Origin: Planctomycetota bacterium
Lineage (GTDB): Bacteria; Planctomycetota; UBA1135; GCA-002686595
Assembly: GCA_029250885.1 (NCBI GenBank)
Contig: JAQXEK010000078.1
Location: forward strand, 1-64,000
Direction of reading: 5' to 3'
DNA length: 64,000 nucleotides
Shown: piece by piece, positions 34,920-44,300 of the stretch
Layout: each line of letters begins with the position of its first letter
Numbering within the stretch: the stretch's first letter is position 1
The notes under the pieces: generated by a model
Seen by the model: the letters and a program-made list of their open reading frames with translations, nothing else
Told to the model about the DNA's origin: nothing
Database searches by the model: none
Made by a program: the position numbers and the translations under genes

Positions 34920-35290
34920 ATAGAAACTCGATGCGATTCATGAAACTTCCGAGATCCTGTAATACCGGGATTGAAACTCAGGCTGCCTAAACCTGGCGAG
35001 AAGGCGAATCTGGAGAACAGCTTTAACCCCCTAAAAAAGCGGGCCAGAGCCCGGAGTTTTCATTCTTACGAAGGCATCCATCTCCAAAATGTGTCGGCCG
35101 GCCCCCTTCTAGGGTCTTCCCGACGGTCGAAGTCCTTCACCCTAGGACAACCCAAAACAACCCCGAGTTCTCCTCGTCCCACAGTTCCAAAAACGCCGAA
35201 GAACCCCCTCCACACGCCCCCCACCCAGAATCCCACGTTAGACTTCTGCATCCCCCCACCCCCTCAAACACCCCCTCCCCTCCTAGCCCA
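34920..35290. other. Gene-free region after cysteine desulfurase
   Basis: 371 bases. It holds a small hairpin, CGGGC/GCCCG at 35040-35053, preceded by six A and followed by GAGTTTT, which is a candidate terminator. It also has a 7-bp dyad, CTAGGGT/ACCCTAG, near 35109-35145 and a C-rich plus strand up to the next ATG. I see no convincing coding sequence. Confidence 0.6.
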
Positions 35291-35842
35291 ATGGCCGACA
35301 AGCCCAAAAAGGTCGACAAAAAGGCCCCTTACACCATCCGCAAGTCCGGTTTATGGAACTCCACCCACGTTTTCGAGCGTGGCGGTGAGACCATTGGCAC
35401 CCTAGCGGTGAGTCGTGGTGGACCCGTTGCAATGATTGCGGGCTCGCACTACACACCGGTCGACGGCGAGGACATCTCGGTCGAGCGCGACCCGGGCCTG
35501 CTGCGGGCCCAATTCGGCTGCTGGTCGCAGATTCACGGTGGCCAAGGGCGCGAGTGGCTCGGCTCAAGCATTCGCTATAATCTGCTGGCTCGGGAGGTCA
35601 CCCTGCACGGTGGCCAGAAGCCCTTCCGCGTGACCCCCTGCAAGGGATTTGGCATTGGTTGGGACATGCACGCACCCAAAACTGGCCTGGTGGCCGAATT
35701 TCGCAAGAAGGGCAACACGGTAGAGGTGACCCTGCACCGCCGCATGGACTTCTTCCTGCTGCTCCTGGCCTACCACACCATCTGCACTTCCTGGATGTCC
35801 TCGCTACTTCCCGGCCCCGAGCCGACACCCCCGATCATGTAG
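35291..35842 (+). CDS. Hypothetical beta-rich protein with C-terminal hydrophobic helix
   Basis: 183 aa that I do not recognise. After a Lys-rich N-terminus (MADKPKKVDKKAPY) it reads as a series of short strands: TIRKSGLWNSTHVFERGG, TIGTLAVSRGG, YNLLAREVTLHGG and LVAEFRKKGNTVEVTLHRRMD. A hydrophobic helix follows (FFLLLLAYHTICTSWMSSLL). The order, beta-barrel-like and then a terminal hydrophobic helix, recalls tubby/LURP-one folds, but this is only a structural guess. It has no signal peptide. It is a single gene between gene-free flanks of 371 and 79 bases. Confidence 0.6.
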   Translation: MADKPKKVDKKAPYTIRKSGLWNSTHVFERGGETIGTLAVSRGGPVAMIAGSHYTPVDGEDISVERDPGLLRAQFGCWSQIHGGQGREWLGSSIRYNLLAREVTLHGGQKPFRVTPCKGFGIGWDMHAPKTGLVAEFRKKGNTVEVTLHRRMDFFLLLLAYHTICTSWMSSLLPGPEPTPPIM

Positions 35843-35921
35843 ATCAAGGACGCCTCCCAGCGCCCCTTGAATCCTGATTTTGCGGGAATAACAGCCGAAT
35901 TAAGAAGTCCAAGCCCCTCCC

Positions 35922-37922
35922 ATGAAACCTGTAGTCGTACTCGGACTTGTAGGCGTCGCCATCGCCGCCCTTCTTTTCGTTCTCTTCACTAGCCCAAGCC
36001 AACCCAATCCCCAGGGCGGCGGCCTTGGGCCTAGTAGCTCGGGGAAAGAGACCCCTCTCGGCCCTGGCAAGACTAAGAATCTTAACCTGGACAGCTCCGG
36101 AGCGAACTCTGGCAATCGAATCAGCACGGGCCTGGCCGACATCGAGAACGTGGGTGAGCGTGCTGCGGTCAGCTCCGTCGGTGACCTCATAGAGGGTGCC
36201 TACGAGAACGGAATCACAGGCATCGTCCTTAGCCCCACAGGCGAACCAGTTGCCGCTGCGACCGTCACCCTCCTGCAGAGCAAGTTCGCCCAAATGTCCG
36301 TGCTGCAAGTGGCCAGTGAAATGACTGGCAAGCGCGAGGCCTGGACAGCTATTACCGACGCCGACGGTACCTTCGCGTTCCGCAGCATCCGTCCCGGCGC
36401 AGACTACTCCGCTCTGGCTGAGCACACCGAGTTTAGCAACGCAGAGTACGCCAACTTCGAGGTGCCCGCTAACGGCGAGGTCGCCATCACGATTGAGATG
36501 AGGTCCGGCTACAACTTGCAGGGCCTAGTCATGGACGACCTCACTGGTCAACCGGTCGCAGGCGCGGAGCTGCTGCTCCAGGACGTCTTCGCCCTGCTGC
36601 CCAATGCCGACCCAAACCGCGGCAAGCGCACCGTTTCTGCGGCGGACGGCAGCTATTCCTTTAGCAACGTCTCTGCGGGAACGCGCAATGTAACGGTCCG
36701 AGCCAAGGGCTACGGCTCCCGTACGCGCAACAACATTCTGTTCAACGGTCCGACCTCCAAACCCGTCAATCAAGACTTCCGCCTGGCGGAAGAGCAGTTC
36801 CTAATGGGCCGAGTTCTCGGTCCCGACCGAACCGGAATCCCGAATGCGTCGGTCGAAGTCTCCAGCTACGAGACCGCCCAGATCTCCCGTGGCCGCAGTA
36901 CCACGGATTCGAATGGCTACTTTAAGATCTCGGAGCTCGCCGACGGTAAGTTCATGCTGGTTGCTCGCGCCACCGGCTTCACGGACCAACGCTTGACCAA
37001 CATCGAGCTCGGCACCAACCCCGAGGTCGTGATGGCACGCCAAGGCGGTGTCATGGGTAACGTGACTAGCCTCGCCGACGGTAGCGTCGTGACCAAGTTC
37101 CGCGCCCTCGTGCGGGCCGTGTCCCCCGGCTCGACCACCTACGGACGCACCGTCTCTGCTGGCGAGTTCTCCAATAACGACGGAGCCTTCGAGCTTGGCA
37201 GCTTAGAAGCTGGTAGCTACGTAATGCAGATTGAAGCCGAGGGATACGCCCCCACCTACTCCGAGAGCTTCGTGGTCTCCCAGGGCCTTGTGACCCCTGA
37301 TGTCAACGTGGCCGTTGGTCAAGGCGGCTCAATCTCAGGGCGCATCGTCAATGCGACCACAGGCGAACCGGTGGTTGGTGCCCAGATCGAAACCTTTGAC
37401 AACGAGTACATCCCAAACCCCTTTACCGAGCTGCTCGGCGCCATGGTGCCCCGGTCCACGACCAGCCGCAAGGCGCGCACGGACAAGGACGGCGCCTTCT
37501 CGCTTTCCCTGGTGAGCGCGGGAACGTATCAGATCCAAATCAAGCACAAGGCCTTCCCCCATTCGGCCGAGAAGAACATCCAAGTCAACGACGGTCAGAA
37601 TGCCGACTTAGGCACCATCCGATTGGTACCGGGCGGAGTCATCCGCGGCATTGTCTACGGCGAGGCGGGCCGCCCCCTGGCCGGAGCCAAGATCTCACTG
37701 ATCGGCAAGACTATGTACCCGGGCTCGCCGCGCAGCGACGCAGACGGACGCTACGTGCTGACCAACGTCGAGGCCGGGAGCTACCGACTCTCTGCGGTCA
37801 GCCCCGGGAGCGGCGCAGCAGGTAATCCATTCGGGCCGATCATCGACATGAAGAAGTCTGAGGTGCAAGTCACCATCTTCGAAGGACGCGAGATCAACCA
37901 GGACCTCAGCCTTAGCGACTAG
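35922..37922 (+). CDS. Membrane-anchored carboxypeptidase-regulatory-like repeat protein
   Basis: 666 aa. The N-terminal anchor MKPVVVLGLVGVAIAALLFVLF is followed by a disordered Ser/Gly/Pro segment and at least five prealbumin-like domains. Each has the pattern GxVxxxxGxPVAGAxVxL...D.DGxFxFxxxxxGxYxLxxxAxGY, for example at residues about 85-170, 190-270, 285-360, 465-555 and 570-650. Such domains form stacked extracellular beta-sandwiches in surface or periplasmic proteins. No catalytic domain is present. Five bases separate it from a second protein of the same design, so the two probably act together. Confidence 0.85.
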   Translation: MKPVVVLGLVGVAIAALLFVLFTSPSQPNPQGGGLGPSSSGKETPLGPGKTKNLNLDSSGANSGNRISTGLADIENVGERAAVSSVGDLIEGAYENGITGIVLSPTGEPVAAATVTLLQSKFAQMSVLQVASEMTGKREAWTAITDADGTFAFRSIRPGADYSALAEHTEFSNAEYANFEVPANGEVAITIEMRSGYNLQGLVMDDLTGQPVAGAELLLQDVFALLPNADPNRGKRTVSAADGSYSFSNVSAGTRNVTVRAKGYGSRTRNNILFNGPTSKPVNQDFRLAEEQFLMGRVLGPDRTGIPNASVEVSSYETAQISRGRSTTDSNGYFKISELADGKFMLVARATGFTDQRLTNIELGTNPEVVMARQGGVMGNVTSLADGSVVTKFRALVRAVSPGSTTYGRTVSAGEFSNNDGAFELGSLEAGSYVMQIEAEGYAPTYSESFVVSQGLVTPDVNVAVGQGGSISGRIVNATTGEPVVGAQIETFDNEYIPNPFTELLGAMVPRSTTSRKARTDKDGAFSLSLVSAGTYQIQIKHKAFPHSAEKNIQVNDGQNADLGTIRLVPGGVIRGIVYGEAGRPLAGAKISLIGKTMYPGSPRSDADGRYVLTNVEAGSYRLSAVSPGSGAAGNPFGPIIDMKKSEVQVTIFEGREINQDLSLSD

Positions 37923-37926
37923 CGCC

Positions 37927-39837
37927 TTGGCCAATCAAGCGTCCCTTATCCTTGGCGGCATCGCCGTCGCCATTGGAGTGGCCGCTTGGGGACTGCTCGG
38001 CGGCGGGATTCCCCAAGAGTCCACCGAGGTCGAGCTAACCACCCGCACAGCGGCCTCATCCTCACCGGCCGGCGGTCAAAAAGACGGCCGGCTATTAGGT
38101 CGGGGAGACCGCCCGGGCCTCGAGCCCCACGCAGGCCGAGCCGCCGTCTTTGAGCCCCCTGCCACCTCAACCACCGACCGCTTTCCCGGTCCCGGAGAGG
38201 CCCGTATCAGCGGCTGGGTCAAGGTAGCTCAGCGCCCCACCGGCGGCGCCACGCTGACCGCGCGGAGCCTAGATGGCACCGCCCTCACTAGCGCGACCTC
38301 CCGGTCCGACGGCTCCTGGGCTCTGTTCCTGAAGCCCGGCATACCCTTCGTCCTGGGCGCCTCCTACCCAATGACCGTGCCCCTGGAGCGTACCGAGCCG
38401 GCACTGTCCGAGGGTGACCAGCGCCGGGCGGGCAACCTTACCCTGGCCATGGGGAGACGCATCACAGGCACGTTGCTCGACTCCGCCGGTCGGCCTGTCC
38501 CCGGCGCCTGGGCCGCCGTAGCTGGTGCTCCAGCCACGGAGCGAGCCTTGGCAAGCTCGGTCCAAGACAGCGGAGCGTTAGTCCTAGATAACACACCCCT
38601 AGGGGCATTTATCGAAGTAGGCGCTCCGGGTTTTGTGACGCAGATTTTGCGCCCGGTGACAGGAGATTTTGGGACCACCTTAAGCGCAGAGCTGGCCCCC
38701 GGGCGCAAGATCGAGCTGCGCGTCTTGGACCCCATGGGCCAGCCGATTGCCGGAGCAAACGTGCTGTTCGTGCAAGCCGGGACCGAGACCACAAAGTCCA
38801 ATCCCCACGCTCCTAAGCTGCTCGGCGCTGCACCGCGGCCGGACTCCCACTCGGCTCGCTCCTCGGTGCGCACCGACGCTGCTGGCGTTGCCACGGCAAC
38901 CACATTTGACACCGGCGACTACTGGGCCGAGGTCACCCATCCCCAATTTGGCATCGGCACTCCCGCCGCGATCCAAGCTGCAAACACACAGCACCCGGCC
39001 ATCACTTTGAACTTCCGGCCACGGGTTCAGTTCCGTGTCGTCGACAAGCTGACCGGCGCGCCCGTACCCGGTGCCACCGCCTTCTGCCAGGCCGAACAGG
39101 GTGCTCCCATTCCCTGCCCACCCCACACCGGCGCCATCGACGTGTCCACACTTATCGAAGGTTCCCACAGCGCCTTTGCCTGGGCTCCCGGCTACCAAGT
39201 CGGCCGCTTAGAGCTCTCGGCCCAACCCGGGCCTGCATGGGACGGGGAACTGGACGACCTCCCCCAGCTTGCCCTAGCTCCTGCGGAGTTCCGGAAGCTG
39301 ACGGTTCTCGACGAGTCAGGCCGCCAGGTTCCGGGGGCGACCCTCTTCTACCGTATGGAGCCACGACCGGAGCGCTTTCGATTGGGTAGGGCCAGCATTG
39401 CGGCCGATAGCTGGGAGCTTGAGACCCTATCCGTAGAGGAGCCGATCCAAATCCAAGCTCCGGGGGACAACGACTGGCCGACGCTTGTGGTACGCGCACC
39501 CGACCACCAGACCCGAACGATTACGAGGGAAGGCTGGCCTACGCCATCAAAGTCCGGCGAGCTCACGATCACGCTCTACCAGAGCACGAAGGCACTGATC
39601 GCCGTGGTCGACGCCCAGGGCAAGCCTTCCCTTGGTGCCCAGATCTACGTAACGCTCCAGGGCAAGGCGATGCCAACGCCGTTCCGAACGAACGCTAAGG
39701 GCGAGGCCCTGATCCCCGGGCTCTCCCCAGGTAACGCTTCCGCCATGGCACGTGGGCCAGCCGGCAACCTGACTGCACGGGTCGAGTTTGAGCTCGAGCC
39801 GGGCCGCCAGACTCAGCTAACCCTAACGCTGCGTTAG
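37927..39837 (+). CDS. Second carboxypeptidase-regulatory-like repeat protein
   Basis: 636 aa from a TTG start four bases after the previous stop. One N-terminal membrane helix (ASLILGGIAVAIGVAAWGLLGGG) and a low-complexity linker lead to repeated prealbumin-like domains: RISGWVKVAQRPTGGATLTA, RRITGTLLDSAGRPVPGAW, RKIELRVLDPMGQPIAGANVLF and RKLTVLDESGRQVPGATLFY. It shares the upstream gene's architecture but has diverged strongly. A structural or adhesive envelope role is inferred. Confidence 0.82.
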   Translation: MANQASLILGGIAVAIGVAAWGLLGGGIPQESTEVELTTRTAASSSPAGGQKDGRLLGRGDRPGLEPHAGRAAVFEPPATSTTDRFPGPGEARISGWVKVAQRPTGGATLTARSLDGTALTSATSRSDGSWALFLKPGIPFVLGASYPMTVPLERTEPALSEGDQRRAGNLTLAMGRRITGTLLDSAGRPVPGAWAAVAGAPATERALASSVQDSGALVLDNTPLGAFIEVGAPGFVTQILRPVTGDFGTTLSAELAPGRKIELRVLDPMGQPIAGANVLFVQAGTETTKSNPHAPKLLGAAPRPDSHSARSSVRTDAAGVATATTFDTGDYWAEVTHPQFGIGTPAAIQAANTQHPAITLNFRPRVQFRVVDKLTGAPVPGATAFCQAEQGAPIPCPPHTGAIDVSTLIEGSHSAFAWAPGYQVGRLELSAQPGPAWDGELDDLPQLALAPAEFRKLTVLDESGRQVPGATLFYRMEPRPERFRLGRASIAADSWELETLSVEEPIQIQAPGDNDWPTLVVRAPDHQTRTITREGWPTPSKSGELTITLYQSTKALIAVVDAQGKPSLGAQIYVTLQGKAMPTPFRTNAKGEALIPGLSPGNASAMARGPAGNLTARVEFELEPGRQTQLTLTLR

Positions 39838-39924
39838 ATCGGTGAGTCAAGACGTGACTAGTTAGATTTGCTCGAATCAGTTAGCCTAGACAAGCTCCAT
39901 ATCCCCCTTCTATAGCCCTAAATT

Positions 39925-41220
39925 ATGAAATCGCTTGCCTCGGAAAGCCCCGCGCCGGACGCTTCGCCAACCGCCGACACGCCGCTTGCAATTCCCTTTG
40001 CCATGTCTCCCTACCGGGAGCTCGGACTCAAGGATTTGCCCGCCAAGACGCAGGACCTTGTGCGCAAATTTGCCGAGGATGGCTACGTGATTGTCGACAT
40101 GGATATGGACGACTTCGAGGCCACGGCCGACGGGATCATGAACGGCCTCGCGGGTCGCTACCCCGAGGAGGACCGCCGCATTGCCGAGGCTTGGTACGAC
40201 GTGCCGGAGGTGCGCGACTTGGCGACTACACCGTTTATCATCGAGACCTTGACCACCCTCTACGGTCGCCGCCCCCTGCCGTTTCAGACCTTGAACTTTG
40301 ATGTGGGCACGGGCCAGGCAGCTCACTCGGACACAATCCACTTCCACTGCTCGCCGAAGAACTACATGTGCGGCGCTTGGGTTGCGCTGGAGGACATCGA
40401 CGCCGAGAACGGGCCGCTGTTCGCCTATCCGGGCAGCCACAAGTTGCCGGACTACGATATGACGACCCTTGGTCTACCGCCCCAGATCAAGAACTACTGG
40501 CTCTACGAGCAGCGCATTGTGGAGATCATGGATGGCATGGGATTCAAGCGCCGCGAGTTCCACGTCAAGAAGGGCCAAGCAGTCATCTGGGCAGCAAACC
40601 TAGTCCACGGTGGCACCCACGTGATCGACCCCAAGCGCACGCGCCAATCCCAGGTCACCCACTACTACTTCGAAGATGGCATGTACTACTTCCCCATGGG
40701 CTCGGACCCCATGAACGGGAAGGTAACTGGGCGCGAGGTGATCGACCTTGTCACGGGCAAGTACGTCAAGCATCGCAATAACGGCGTCGACTTCCCCGAG
40801 GCCAACTACGACCAGTGCTGGCGCTACGAGCGGCCCCTGCCGGACTTCATCACAGGTACGCCGGACATCCCCCCACCCAAGGGATCGCCTCCGCTTACCC
40901 CCTCGCTGCCCGCGCCGGACCTAACCCAAGGTTCCGTCTCCCAGCGATTGATCAACCTACAGGAGTCCATGCACGCCCTGCGCACCGAATCAAATCAGTT
41001 GAAGACCAGCTTCGAGGAGATAGTCGAGGACTACAAGAGTGGACACGAGTGGCAGGTAAAGGCGGCCGAGGCCCAGGATAAGCTGGAGGCGATGGCCGAG
41101 GACAACCTGAAGAAGGACGCCTACATTAAGAAGCGCGACCAGGAGTTCGCCTACCGCGCGGCCCGCCGCGTCACCAAGACTTGGCGCGCGGTCACCGGAA
41201 AGCCAAAGGACGAGCGCTAG
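39925..41220 (+). CDS. Phytanoyl-CoA dioxygenase (PhyH)-like oxygenase with coiled-coil tail
   Basis: 431 aa. The double-stranded beta-helix carries His134 and Asp136 in AAHSDTIHF and His228 in NLVHGGTHV, the 2-His-1-carboxylate iron site. RTR (238-240) probably binds 2-oxoglutarate. Non-haem Fe(II)/2OG hydroxylation of a small molecule or lipid is inferred. Residues about 320-410 add a helical, heptad-like region (RLINLQESMHALRTESNQLK and onwards) ending in a basic tail, which is unusual for PhyH enzymes and suggests oligomerisation or tethering. It ends at a strong terminator. Confidence 0.83.
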   Translation: MKSLASESPAPDASPTADTPLAIPFAMSPYRELGLKDLPAKTQDLVRKFAEDGYVIVDMDMDDFEATADGIMNGLAGRYPEEDRRIAEAWYDVPEVRDLATTPFIIETLTTLYGRRPLPFQTLNFDVGTGQAAHSDTIHFHCSPKNYMCGAWVALEDIDAENGPLFAYPGSHKLPDYDMTTLGLPPQIKNYWLYEQRIVEIMDGMGFKRREFHVKKGQAVIWAANLVHGGTHVIDPKRTRQSQVTHYYFEDGMYYFPMGSDPMNGKVTGREVIDLVTGKYVKHRNNGVDFPEANYDQCWRYERPLPDFITGTPDIPPPKGSPPLTPSLPAPDLTQGSVSQRLINLQESMHALRTESNQLKTSFEEIVEDYKSGHEWQVKAAEAQDKLEAMAEDNLKKDAYIKKRDQEFAYRAARRVTKTWRAVTGKPKDER

Positions 41221-41241
41221 ACACGCGACTTGAATAAGACG

Positions 41242-41280
41242 ATGCCCGGAGCCTCCAACTTGGAAGCTCCGGGCATTCTT
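41242..41280. terminator. Terminator between PhyH-like gene and odhA
   Basis: ATGCCCGGAGC (41242-41252) pairs with 41266-41276; one C-A mismatch precedes an inner TCCA/TGGA stem around ACT. TTCTTTG follows on the plus strand. It lies between convergent stops at 41220 and 41307, so it can serve both genes. Confidence 0.88.
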
Positions 41281-41306
41281 TGCGCCTCTCGGCCGCGGTC
41301 GGTGCG

Positions 41307-44300
41307 CTATCGGAAAGCGGCGCTGACTAGATAGGCCTGCTCGGCGGAGTGCCGGCGGTAAGATCCGGTTGCGGGGCTCGAGGCCTCGGGGCGCCCAACG
41401 TACTTCAGGGTAATGCCCTGGTCTAAGAAGCGCTGCAGGGCAAAGCTCCAGGCGCCCATGTTGCGCGGCTCCTCTTGACACCAGGTAAACTGCTTACCGG
41501 CCATTGACTCGAACAGTCCCTTGAGCTGCAAGAGCGGTAAGGGGTACAGCTGCTCGAGGGATACGACCAGGAAGTCATCGGGGTTGTCCTGCTTGGCGCG
41601 CTCGTCGATGAGGTCGTGGCGCACCTTGCCCGAACAGAGGATTACGCGGCTGGCTTTAGACATATCACCGACGGTGATCAGCTCCTGGAAGTTGCCCGAG
41701 GAGAGGTCCCCCACGGGGCTCGCAGCACGCTTGTCGCGCAGAAGGGACTTGGGGGTGAAGACGATCAGCGGAGAGGTCTCACCGGCCTGAATCGAGAGCC
41801 CCTGGCGTCGCAGCATGTGGAAGTACTGGGCCGCAGTACTTACGTTGCAGATCGTCAGGTTGCCACCGGAGGCCAAAGCTAGAAAGCGCTCGGGGCGCGC
41901 ACTCGAGTGCTCGGGCCCCATGCCATCGAATCCGTGGGGCAGCAGCATGGTCAAGCCCACGTCTTGCTTCCACTTGGTCGCACCCGAGGTCACGAACTGG
42001 TCGATCTGGATCTGGGCGCCGTTCACAAAGTCGCCGAATTGCGCCTCCCACAACACCATGGTGTCCGGGCGCGCAAGGGAATAGCCGTACTCGAATCCGA
42101 GCACAGCCTCCTCGCTGAGGGCGGAGTCGTGGACCTCGAAACTGCCACCGTTGCCGGCCTTCGCGGCCATGCTCGCCAGGGGCAAGTAGTCGGAGTTGTC
42201 CTTCTGGTGGCGGATGACCGAGTGGCGGTGGCTGAAGGTTCCGCGGCCCGAGTCTTGGCCCGACAGGCGAATCGGCAGTCCTGAGGAGACTAGGGAACCA
42301 AAGGCCATGGCCTCGGCGCAGCCCCAGTCTAGGTCCTGTTCACCGCGCAGCATCTGCTCGCGTCGGCGCAGCTGCCGCAGCAGGTTCGGGTGGGTCACGT
42401 GTCCCACGGGCATCTCATTCAGGGAGTCGATCATCTCGATCAGGTCCGCCTCGGCGACGCCCGTCTCCGGGGACGGGGCCGTGGTGAAGTCGCGGGGATC
42501 GTCCACGTCGAGGTCGAGAATCTCATCCTCGGGCAGGACCTCGGGTTGGACGGTATCCCGGAACTCCTTGAGCGCGTTCGAGAGCTCGGCGCTGGTCTCC
42601 CGAAAGATCGCGGCGGCCTCGTCCTCGGTCAGGTTGCCCCGGCGAACCAGCAGGTCCTTGTAGGTCTCGGGCACCGTCGGGTGTTGGTTGATCTTGGCGT
42701 AGAGAACAGGCTGGGTGTACGCCGGCTCGTCCCCTTCGTTGTGACCCCAACGTCGGTAGCAGACCATGTCGATGACGACGTCCCCCTGAAACTTGCGCTG
42801 GTAGTCAACGGCAAGGAGAGAAGCGCGCACCACAGCCTCGGGGTTGTCCCCGTTCGCGTGCAGGATGGGCGCCTGGACTGCCTTGGCCACGTCCGTGCAG
42901 TAGTAGGTCGAGCGCGTGTCCTTGGGGCTGGCGGTGAAGCCGATTTGGTTGTTTACGACGATGTGCACGGTGCCGCCGTTCGTGTAGCCGTCTAGCTGGG
43001 ACAGGTTCAGGGTCTCGGGAACAACACCCTGGCCGCTGAACGCCGCGTCGCCGTGGATCTGCACGGCCAGCACACGGCTGCGGTCGATGTCTTCGATCGT
43101 GTCCTGGTAGGCGCGGGTCATACCGCACACCACCGGGTCCACGGCCTCGAGGTGGCTCGGGTTGGCGCATAGAACGACCTCGACTTGCTTCCCTCGGTAG
43201 GTGTGGTAGGTGCCACGCTGGCCAAGGTGGTACTTCACATCGCCGGAGCCCTCTTGGGAGAGGGGCAGCAGCACGCCTTCGAACTCGCGGAAGATCTGCG
43301 CGCGACTCTTGCCCATGATGTTGGCCAGCACGTTCAGCCGGCCGCGGTGGGCCATGCCTATCACCACGCGCTCGACGCCGCCTTCGGCTGCGCGATCCAG
43401 GATCGCGGCCAGGGCCGGGATCATGCTGTCGCCACCCTCGAGGGAGAAGCGCTTGTTGCCGACGTAGGTGGCGTGCAGAAAGCGCTCGAAATTCTCTGCG
43501 CGGCTGAGCATGGTCAAGATGCGCACGCGATCCTCGCTGTCGATCTCCGCTGCGTTCGCCGGGTTCTCAACCTGGCCACGCAACCACATCTTCTTACTGC
43601 GACTCTGGATGTGCATATACTCGACGGTCCAGCGGCGGCAATAGGCCCGGCGCAGCTGCACGAGGATATCGCGCAGGGTAATCGTCGGTACCTCGGACAG
43701 GTCGCCCGAGCTGAAGGTGCGGTCCAGGTCCCAGACCGTGAAGCCGTAGGTCGCAGGATCCAGGGACGCGATTGGGTCGGGGATGTACTCAAGAGGATCG
43801 AGATCCGCCAAGCGCCCGCCCCTAGAGCGGTAGGCATTTACCAGCTGCCAAACCTTGGCGCGCTGGTCGAGCTTGTCCTGCTCCGTGCCACTGCCTCCGA
43901 GCCCTAAGGATAAGGACGCATCCGATGCGCCGCGCACGGGCGACCAGGGAATGCGCAGGTCGCAGAAGATCTTATCGTAGAACTCGTCCTTGCCACTGAG
44001 GAGCTCCTCCACGCGGCGCAGCAAGATCCCGGACTCGGCGCCTTGGATGACGCGGTGATCGTAGGTCGCAGTGATCGTCATGACGGGACCGATGGCGTTG
44101 GCCGCCAGGGTCGCCCGGGACATGCCGCGCATCTCCGGGGCCACGCCGATGCTGCCCACGGCCAGAATCAAGCCTTGGCCCGACATCAGGCGCGGCACGC
44201 TCATGGTTGTGCCGAAGCCACCGGGGTTGGTCAGGGTGACCGTGCAGTCCGCGTAGTCCTCGCCCGTCAACTTGCCGTCTCGGCCTCGCTCAACGATGCC

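Noticed and set aside
34940-34985. ATTGAAAC/TGAAAC strings after the cysteine desulfurase, reminiscent of CRISPR repeat ends.
   Set aside because: Only two short occurrences, no regular spacing, no longer repeat and no cas gene nearby.
35100-35150. CCTTCTAGGGTC string resembling the right flank of the 30-kb element.
   Set aside because: Similarity ends after 12 bases and neither the left flank nor the core is present.
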